Of a stretch of 64,000 nt of DNA, positions 59,031-64,000 are shown one piece after another (position 1 is the stretch's first letter; the number at the start of each line of letters is the position of its first letter). The notes under the pieces are model-generated. The model had not been told where the DNA came from. It did no database searches and saw only the letters and a list, made by a program, of their open reading frames with translations. This stretch comes from Tepidanaerobacter sp. DTU063 (GTDB lineage: Bacteria; Bacillota; Thermosediminibacteria; Thermosediminibacterales; Tepidanaerobacteraceae), in the NCBI GenBank assembly GCA_001512695.1, contig LFSJ01000227.1:1-64000 (forward strand). The letters are read 5' to 3'. Made by a program: the position numbers and the translations under genes.

Positions 59031-60179
59031 TTAGTTAGGGTATGAAGGATACTTGCCGCAGCTCAGGACCCCCTCGGGACAGTATCCCAATGCTTCACAG
59101 GGAGCTCCTGCCGATTCGAAAAGGCCGGGAGCTATTTTTTTTACTTCTTCAAGCATCATATTGGCCAGCTGGCGGATTTCGGTTTGCGCACGCTCGCAGC
59201 AGCGCAGGTTAAAGAAATTGTACAGGCTCCTGACGTTCATGGTCATGACTATTCTGGTTTGGGTGCCGTGGGGCAGTATGTACCTGGCATCTTCCTGGTC
59301 AATGCCCATATTCACCAGGTCTATATAGCACTTTTTGCAGGCATCAAGGCCCTTGATATATGAAAGTAATGCTTTGGGCTTAGTTGTAATACTTTCGGGG
59401 GCCATGGCATAATACTTGGCGTCTATGTATTCCTGCATAACGGCCAGGATTTGTTTTTGAAATTTATCATCTCTTTCGCATAGGGACAGGAATTTATTCT
59501 CATCGTAGAGCGACTCGGCAAAATCCATGTTTTCATAAATATACATGCCGAAATCTGACGGGTTTTGTATCAATACCACATCTTCTTTAAGAGACACGTC
59601 CAGGCCAGCAACATCAAATACGGATTTTAGCTCCTGGGGGAAAACCAAAGGGTACTCCGAATCATCGCAAATCAGGCCCGCACCGTCAAATACTCCCCGA
59701 ACATAAGCGGCCTTATGCAAATTCTCCACATCCTGCGGCATCAAGCCTTCAATACCGTATTGTTTCCTCTTGTGATGATTTTTCAGGTTCGAATTTCCTG
59801 ACAGCTTGCTGGATAAGGCATATCCCTCTAAATAGCTTATACTTTCCGATTCAATCAGGGCTTGGTCCTTTGGATTTGCTATCTCTTCATCAAAGGGATT
59901 GTTGTACCTTAAACTCTGCACCGAGAATGATGCTATGCGATGACGTGTAATCTGGGCCAGCAGTGTGCGGCTCACACCGTCGATGGCAAATGTAAAGCTT
60001 ACGTGTTCTGTGGGAGACATATGTCCCATATCCATCAGTTTTTTAATAAAAGCAGCAGCCCTTTCCTGGCTGAAGTTTTCCAAGATCTCGGTAGCGCTTA
60101 TCTTAGAATAACAAAGGCGTGCGGCTGCAGCTACGGTCTTCTCGGGTTCCGGCGTATGGGCTATGATTTTAACTTTCAT
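59031..60179 (-). CDS. thyX: Flavin-dependent thymidylate synthase ThyX with a LAGLIDADG-like insertion
   Basis: The protein has 382 residues, against about 220-260 for normal ThyX. ATG 60179 follows AAGGAGGTTG. The motif RHRIASFSVQSLRY (79-92) and the later EDARYILPHGTQTRIVMTMNVRSL are the ThyX core, which methylates dUMP using FAD and methylene-THF. Residues of about 93-255 are extra. They include AAYVRGVFDGAG (157-168), close to the LAGLIDADG motif but with Ala for the last Asp. There is no Cys or Ser at the junctions and no terminal His-Asn, so it is not a splicing intein. It lies against mrnC and rlmB. Confidence 0.92.
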   Translation of the reverse strand: MKVKIIAHTPEPEKTVAAAARLCYSKISATEILENFSQERAAAFIKKLMDMGHMSPTEHVSFTFAIDGVSRTLLAQITRHRIASFSVQSLRYNNPFDEEIANPKDQALIESESISYLEGYALSSKLSGNSNLKNHHKRKQYGIEGLMPQDVENLHKAAYVRGVFDGAGLICDDSEYPLVFPQELKSVFDVAGLDVSLKEDVVLIQNPSDFGMYIYENMDFAESLYDENKFLSLCERDDKFQKQILAVMQEYIDAKYYAMAPESITTKPKALLSYIKGLDACKKCYIDLVNMGIDQEDARYILPHGTQTRIVMTMNVRSLYNFFNLRCCERAQTEIRQLANMMLEEVKKIAPGLFESAGAPCEALGYCPEGVLSCGKYPSYPN

Positions 60180-60296
60180 ACGGCAACCTCCTTGACTTTT
60201 TTGGAAAATTAAAATATTATTTGTACAAACCTTTTCATACATTATAACGTACCAAAGCAAAGCTGCAATTAAAAAATGTATCCGCTATTTCAGGAG

Positions 60297-61049
60297 ATGG
60301 TTAAAATTAGTGACAGCCAAATAGAAGGTCGCAATTCCGTTTGGGAAGCTTTGAAGTCAGGAAGATCAATAGACAAGATTTACATAAAAAAAGGTCAGTA
60401 TCGGGGTTTAATACTAGACATAATAAACGAGGCGAGAGAACTTAAAATTCCCCTTATTGAGATGGATGAGGGCGCTTTTTTGTCAATGGCCACAACCTCG
60501 GGCCATCAAGGAGTTTTGGCAAAAGTAGCATCAAGAGACTATGTAAGCGTCGAGGATATTTTAAAAGTAGCACGGGACTCGGGAGAAGCGCCTTTTATTA
60601 TAATCTTAAATGAACTTACTGATCCCCAAAACCTTGGGAGCATCCTGCGCACCGCAGAGGGTTTAGGCGTCCACGGCATTATTATTCCAAAACATAGGGC
60701 ATGCGGCATAACTCCAACCGTTGCCAAGATATCCTCGGGTGCTGTTGAATACGTGAGAGTCGCCAGGGTGACAAATATAGCCAGGACCATCGATGAGCTC
60801 AAGAAAGAAGGCTTGTGGATAATCGGTGCGGACATGGATGGGAAAAATTACTTTGAAGTGGATCTGACAGGACCTGTGGCTCTTGTTATAGGTGGTGAAG
60901 ATAAAGGCCTGGGAAAGCTGGTGAAGAAAAAGTGCGATATATTGGTTAAAATTCCATTGAGAGGCAGGATCACATCTCTCAATGCAGCTATAGCAGCATC
61001 CATATTGGGTTATGACATTCTCAGGCAGAGACTTGTAAAAAATGGATAG
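60297..61049 (+). CDS. rlmB: 23S rRNA 2'-O-methyltransferase, SpoU family (RlmB-like)
   Basis: The protein has about 250 residues. An N-terminal substrate-binding domain (QIEGRNSVWEALKSG) is followed by the SPOUT knot: ILNELTDPQNLGSILRTAEG, VIGGEDKGL and IPLRGRITSLNAAIAASI. It methylates a ribose in 23S rRNA (G2251 in E. coli). The start is uncertain: ATG 60297 lies too close to CAGGAG, and an earlier ATG 60276 has no site. The end overlaps the next gene by 8 bp. Confidence 0.92.
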   Translation: MVKISDSQIEGRNSVWEALKSGRSIDKIYIKKGQYRGLILDIINEARELKIPLIEMDEGAFLSMATTSGHQGVLAKVASRDYVSVEDILKVARDSGEAPFIIILNELTDPQNLGSILRTAEGLGVHGIIIPKHRACGITPTVAKISSGAVEYVRVARVTNIARTIDELKKEGLWIIGADMDGKNYFEVDLTGPVALVIGGEDKGLGKLVKKKCDILVKIPLRGRITSLNAAIAASILGYDILRQRLVKNG

Positions 61050-61563
61050 TAAAACTAGAGAATTTTTGTTGGTGGACGGCTATAATATAATCAATGCGTG
61101 GCCCGAGCTATCTGAAGAGGTGAAAAAGGTCGATTTGAGCTCGGCAAGGGACAAGCTCATCGATATCATGGCAGATTACTCGGCTTCAACCGGAATAATA
61201 GTCATAGTGGTTTTTGATGCACACCATGTGGACAAGAATACCAGGACAAATTATATCATAAACGGCGTGGAGGTGGTTTATACCAAGGAAGGGGAAACTG
61301 CCGATCATTACATAGAGAGGATTGCAGATGCCATCGCCCGTGAGGAGAAAGTAAGGGTAGCCACCTCTGATTGGATAGAGCAGCAGATAGTAATGGGCAG
61401 AGGCGCATGGCGCATTTCTGCCAGAGAGCTATATGAGGAAGTTCGCGGTATAATAGAAAAACGGCGTGTCATGGAGAAAAACAAAGCCAAAAAAAGGGAG
61501 ACTTTGGCTGATATTATAGATCCCGGGCTGAAGGAGCTTCTCGAGAAGTACATTGAAGATTAA
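61042..61563 (+). CDS. NYN-domain RNA-binding/nuclease protein (YacP/Rae1-like)
   Basis: The protein has 173 residues with FLLVDGYNIINAWPE, VVFDAHHVD, TADHYIERI and ATSDWIEQQIVMG, the acidic set of the NYN fold. YacP of Bacillus (Rae1) cuts mRNA at the ribosomal A site. Position between rlmB and sigH is the same as in Bacillus. Confidence 0.93.
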   Translation: MDSKTREFLLVDGYNIINAWPELSEEVKKVDLSSARDKLIDIMADYSASTGIIVIVVFDAHHVDKNTRTNYIINGVEVVYTKEGETADHYIERIADAIAREEKVRVATSDWIEQQIVMGRGAWRISARELYEEVRGIIEKRRVMEKNKAKKRETLADIIDPGLKELLEKYIED

Positions 61564-61589
61564 GCATATAATCTTGCGAATTTGAAGGC

Positions 61590-61619
61590 TTGACTACTTT
61601 GGACAGTTTAAGCTATAAT
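61590..61619 (+). promoter_or_regulatory. Promoter of sigH
   Basis: TTGACT and TATAAT are separated by 18 bp, 47 bp before the start codon. Confidence 0.8.
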
Positions 61620-61665
61620 ATTTTTAGTTGTGTGCTCTTTTTAACAAGTCATGGGGGCGATTTTA

Positions 61666-62313
61666 TTGAATGTGGGTCTTCCTAGAGAGGAGTACCTGGT
61701 TTTTGATGAAATGACCGATGAAGAGGTCGTATCAGAAGCCATCAACGGTGACAATGATGCACTGGAGTACATCATTCACAAGTACAAGAACTTTGTCAAG
61801 TCTAAAGCCAGGTCTTATTTCTTGATAGGTGCAGACCGGGAGGATATCATACAGGAAGGCATGATCGGCCTGTATAAGGCCATAAGGGACTTCAACCCTA
61901 ATAAATTGTCATCCTTTAGAGCATTTGCCGAGCTTTGCGTAACCAGGCAAATAATCACGGCAATAAAGACAGCCACTCGCCAAAAACACATTCCCCTAAA
62001 CTCTTACGTTTCTCTCAACAAACCCCTCTACGACGAAGACTCAGAAAGGACTCTACTTGACATTCTGTCGGGAGTCAAAATCTCCGACCCCGAGGAGCTA
62101 ATCATCAGCCAGGAAGAGTTCGAAGACATAGAGGATAAAATGGGAGAAATTCTGAGCAAACTCGAATGGCAGGTTTTAATGGCGTACTTGGGAGGAAAAT
62201 CGTACCAGGAAATTGCCAAGGAACTAAAGCGCCACGTCAAATCCATTGATAATGCACTCCAACGGGTAAAGCGAAAGCTGGAAAAATACCTGGAAGTCCG
62301 GGAACTCAACTAA
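61666..62313 (+). CDS. sigH: RNA polymerase sigma factor SigH (Spo0H)
   Basis: The protein has 215 residues from TTG 61666, with GGGGGCG eight bases upstream; the ATG at 61651 overlaps the site. Region 2 has YKNFVKSKARSYFLIGADRED and EGMIGLYKAIRDFNP, region 4 has KLEWQVLMAYLGGKSYQEIA. SigH starts the entry into sporulation and drives stationary-phase genes. Gene order rlmB-yacP-sigH is conserved; the usual rpmG-secE-nusG genes do not follow here. Confidence 0.95.
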   Translation: MNVGLPREEYLVFDEMTDEEVVSEAINGDNDALEYIIHKYKNFVKSKARSYFLIGADREDIIQEGMIGLYKAIRDFNPNKLSSFRAFAELCVTRQIITAIKTATRQKHIPLNSYVSLNKPLYDEDSERTLLDILSGVKISDPEELIISQEEFEDIEDKMGEILSKLEWQVLMAYLGGKSYQEIAKELKRHVKSIDNALQRVKRKLEKYLEVRELN

Positions 62314-62348
62314 AATCAAAAAACGTGGCACTTAACCTACCACAGTGT

Positions 62349-62425
62349 GCGGGAATAGCTCAGCTGGCTAGAGCGTCAGCCTTCCAAGCTGAATGTCGCG
62401 GGTTCGAATCCCGTTTCCCGCTCCA
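62349..62425 (+). tRNA. tRNA-Gly (anticodon UCC)
   Basis: A 77-nt cloverleaf with acceptor GCGGGAA/TTCCCGC, anticodon loop CTTCCAA (UCC), T-loop GGTTCGAATCC and encoded CCA. Confidence 0.95.
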
Positions 62426-62436
62426 AATGACCACAC

Positions 62437-62472
62437 AGACTGTAATACGCTAAATTGTATTACAGTCTTTTA
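62437..62472 (+). terminator. Terminator after tRNA-Gly
   Basis: AGACTGTAATAC pairs with GTATTACAGTCT around an 8-nt loop, followed by TTTTATTG. Confidence 0.88.
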
Positions 62473-62521
62473 TTGTTAAGAAACAAGGCAGTTTTCACAA
62501 AAACAAATTGGAGGCGGAACG

Positions 62522-63301
62522 ATGGACCAGAATGCCATTATAGCGTTCGTAATTTCTTTCATTGCGGGCATCTCAACACTTCTTGGGGCACTAATAATCT
62601 TTTTTACGGAGTCCAAGAGCGAAAAGATCGTATCAGCTTCACTGGGCTTTGCAGCGGGAGTCATGATATCCGTATCCTTTTCCGACCTGCTGCCGGAAGC
62701 ACAGCAAGCTATTGCAGCCTATTCAGGGGATAGATGGGCAATTATTTATTCCGTCATATTTATGGCAGTAGGCTTGTTCATAGCTATGGGAATTGACCTT
62801 TTCGTCCCCCATGAGGAATTCGACCCTGCCAGCAAAGAAAAACCGCATCCAAATCTCTATCGAGTTGGCGTCGTGTCAATGCTGGCCATGATGCTTCACA
62901 ATTTTCCCGAGGGCATTGCGACATTCATGGCTGGCTATAATGATCCGAGCCTGGGAATGTCCATAGGACTGGCCATTGCCTTTCACAATATCCCTGAAGG
63001 TATTTCTGTGGCCATGCCCATTTATTTTGCAACCCAGAGCAAATGGAATGCAATAAAGTACACCTTTTTATCAGGGATTGCTGAGCCTATAGGGGCAGTT
63101 TTGGCTTTCCTGGTCCTTAAACCCTTTATCAATGAATTCTTTTTAGGGGCAATATTTGCCATAGTCGCGGGCATCATGATTTACATAAGCTTTGAGGAAC
63201 TCATACCTACATCAAGACAGTACGGATACAGCAGACTGGCCCTTTTTTCGGCTTTTACGGGTATTTGCATAATGCCCTTGAGCGGTGTATTTTTCGTATG
63301 A
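62522..63301 (+). CDS. ZIP-family metal transporter (ZupT-like)
   Basis: The protein has 259 residues with eight spans. The metal path is shown by MMLHNFPEGIATF and IAFHNIPEGISVAM, and EPIGAVLAFL follows. The family brings zinc, iron or manganese into the cell. GGAGGCGG precedes ATG. It faces a ferritin-like gene whose stop abuts its own, with no terminator between. Confidence 0.93.
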   Translation: MDQNAIIAFVISFIAGISTLLGALIIFFTESKSEKIVSASLGFAAGVMISVSFSDLLPEAQQAIAAYSGDRWAIIYSVIFMAVGLFIAMGIDLFVPHEEFDPASKEKPHPNLYRVGVVSMLAMMLHNFPEGIATFMAGYNDPSLGMSIGLAIAFHNIPEGISVAMPIYFATQSKWNAIKYTFLSGIAEPIGAVLAFLVLKPFINEFFLGAIFAIVAGIMIYISFEELIPTSRQYGYSRLALFSAFTGICIMPLSGVFFV

Positions 63302-63754
63302 TTACAGGGTGTTGTACAGTGTGCTAAACTGAGTGGCATGTTCCAATTCATCTACCATGGCATAATAAAAAGTATCTTTTATTAATTGGTCAGTAGTTGA
63401 AAGCTGAACATTCCTATAAAATTCTGCAGCCTCCAGTTCGTTTTTTAAAGCTTGCAAAATTCCCCCTTTATAGCTATGATACTTGACGGGATCTACAGTA
63501 TATTGGGGTATTTTGCCGGTATAGTAGTGATAAAGCTTGGTAAAAGCCTGAAGGTGCTCCAATTCATCCTGGCGTGCATGCTGGATAAATTCCCTGTGAA
63601 GGGGATCCGGAGCCTGCCGCAGGAGCTGGCCATAAAACTCGGCTGCAGTGGCTTCATCTGCAATTGACTTATATATATATTTAAGAATATCCCCAAAGGA
63701 TTTTGGCCCCAAGATTGGCAGATTGGGAATTTGGGTATTTGTATACTGATACAT
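63302..63754 (-). CDS. Ferritin-like di-iron protein (rubrerythrin-like fold)
   Basis: The protein has 150 residues forming a four-helix bundle. It carries EATAAEFYGQLL, ARQDELEHLQAF, ELEAAEFYRNVQ and VDELEHATQF: two ExxxxxY and two DExxH motifs that supply Glu and His for a di-iron site. There is no rubredoxin tail. Such proteins reduce peroxide or store iron; some coat spores. GGAGAGG precedes ATG. Confidence 0.85.
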   Translation of the reverse strand: MYQYTNTQIPNLPILGPKSFGDILKYIYKSIADEATAAEFYGQLLRQAPDPLHREFIQHARQDELEHLQAFTKLYHYYTGKIPQYTVDPVKYHSYKGGILQALKNELEAAEFYRNVQLSTTDQLIKDTFYYAMVDELEHATQFSTLYNTL

Positions 63755-63845
63755 GTGAACCTCTCCTTTTGTGCTTATGTTAATATACTATTGTGCATGC
63801 TGAAAGATCGTGCTGACAGGAAAAATTTTATTCCTGATTTAAATC

Positions 63846-63874
63846 TTGACGAATAATAAATTTTATATTAGAAT
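63846..63874 (+). promoter_or_regulatory. Promoter of the initiator tRNA gene
   Basis: TTGACG and TAGAAT are separated by 17 bp, 42 bp before the tRNA. Confidence 0.75.
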
Positions 63875-63916
63875 AAAATACGGTACTGCACGGCAGGTGC
63901 TAAAAACATATTTTGT

Positions 63917-63993
<77 letters not shown>

Positions 63994-64000
63994 ACGCCCA

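Noticed and set aside
59031-60179. True intein in ThyX
   Set aside because: No Cys/Ser/Thr at the junctions, no block B TxxH, no terminal His-Asn or His-Gln; the insert cannot be spliced by the known mechanism.

Overview
The window comes from the chromosome of an anaerobic, spore-forming Firmicute of the class Clostridia. The evidence is a four-subunit pyruvate:ferredoxin oxidoreductase, a B12-dependent (class II) ribonucleotide reductase, ThyX in place of ThyA, sporulation genes (bofA, a Spo0E-like phosphatase gene, sigH), strong AGGAGG ribosome binding sites with frequent TTG and GTG starts, and Gram-positive RNA switches (T-box, yybP-ykoY, two ydaO-type). I cannot name the genus.

Layout. 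1-1.8 kb: the 3' end of a type I restriction-modification locus (hsdM and a truncated hsdS). 1.8-10.4 kb: stress and signalling genes (HxlR regulator, Dps, LysE-type exporter, hybrid histidine kinase, TetR regulator, a Spo0E-like protein overlapping a PAS-GGDEF-EAL protein, and a chemoreceptor that lacks its sensor domain). 10.7-17.9 kb: serC, a broken PPOX gene, an ArsR-controlled ABC-2 exporter, DUF2935, a CofE-like protein and yaaL-bofA. 18-23.4 kb: porCDAB, a patatin-like lipase, a tiny 31-codon gene and a rubredoxin-like protein with PerR. 23.7-28.1 kb: nrdJ carrying an intein, and a HAD phosphatase. 28.2-33.5 kb: a TetR-controlled MacB-like efflux system. 33.8-38 kb: transporters, including an SSS symporter with a 40-residue partner and a folate repair enzyme, and a manganese-riboswitch GDT1 gene. 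38.3-42.8 kb: guaB, and an osmoprotectant transporter under a c-di-AMP riboswitch. 43-45.4 kb: an EF-G paralogue and a small basic protein.

From 45.4 kb to the sigH gene the order follows the clpC-sigH region of Bacillus: ctsR-mcsA-mcsB-clpC-radA, carD, a yacL-like PIN-TRAM gene, ispD-ispF, cysE-cysS-mrnC, (thyX), rlmB-yacP-sigH. The disA and gltX genes found there in Bacillus are absent. A second c-di-AMP riboswitch precedes an RlpA-like wall protein, and a cysteine T-box precedes cysE. The window ends with tRNA-Gly, a ZIP transporter, a ferritin-like protein and initiator tRNA.

The least ordinary items are: a LAGLIDADG-like insertion inside ThyX that lacks splice residues; an intein in NrdJ placed exactly before the radical cysteine; a 32-nt repeat whose first three bases are the stop codons of cysE and mrnC; a 209-bp foldback element splitting cysE from cysS; and leader hairpins that hide the ribosome binding sites of yaaL-bofA and of a 78-residue protein. 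Several genes look like products of internal deletions (chemoreceptor, PPOX protein, hsdS). I found no prophage, CRISPR array, rRNA or complete insertion sequence.
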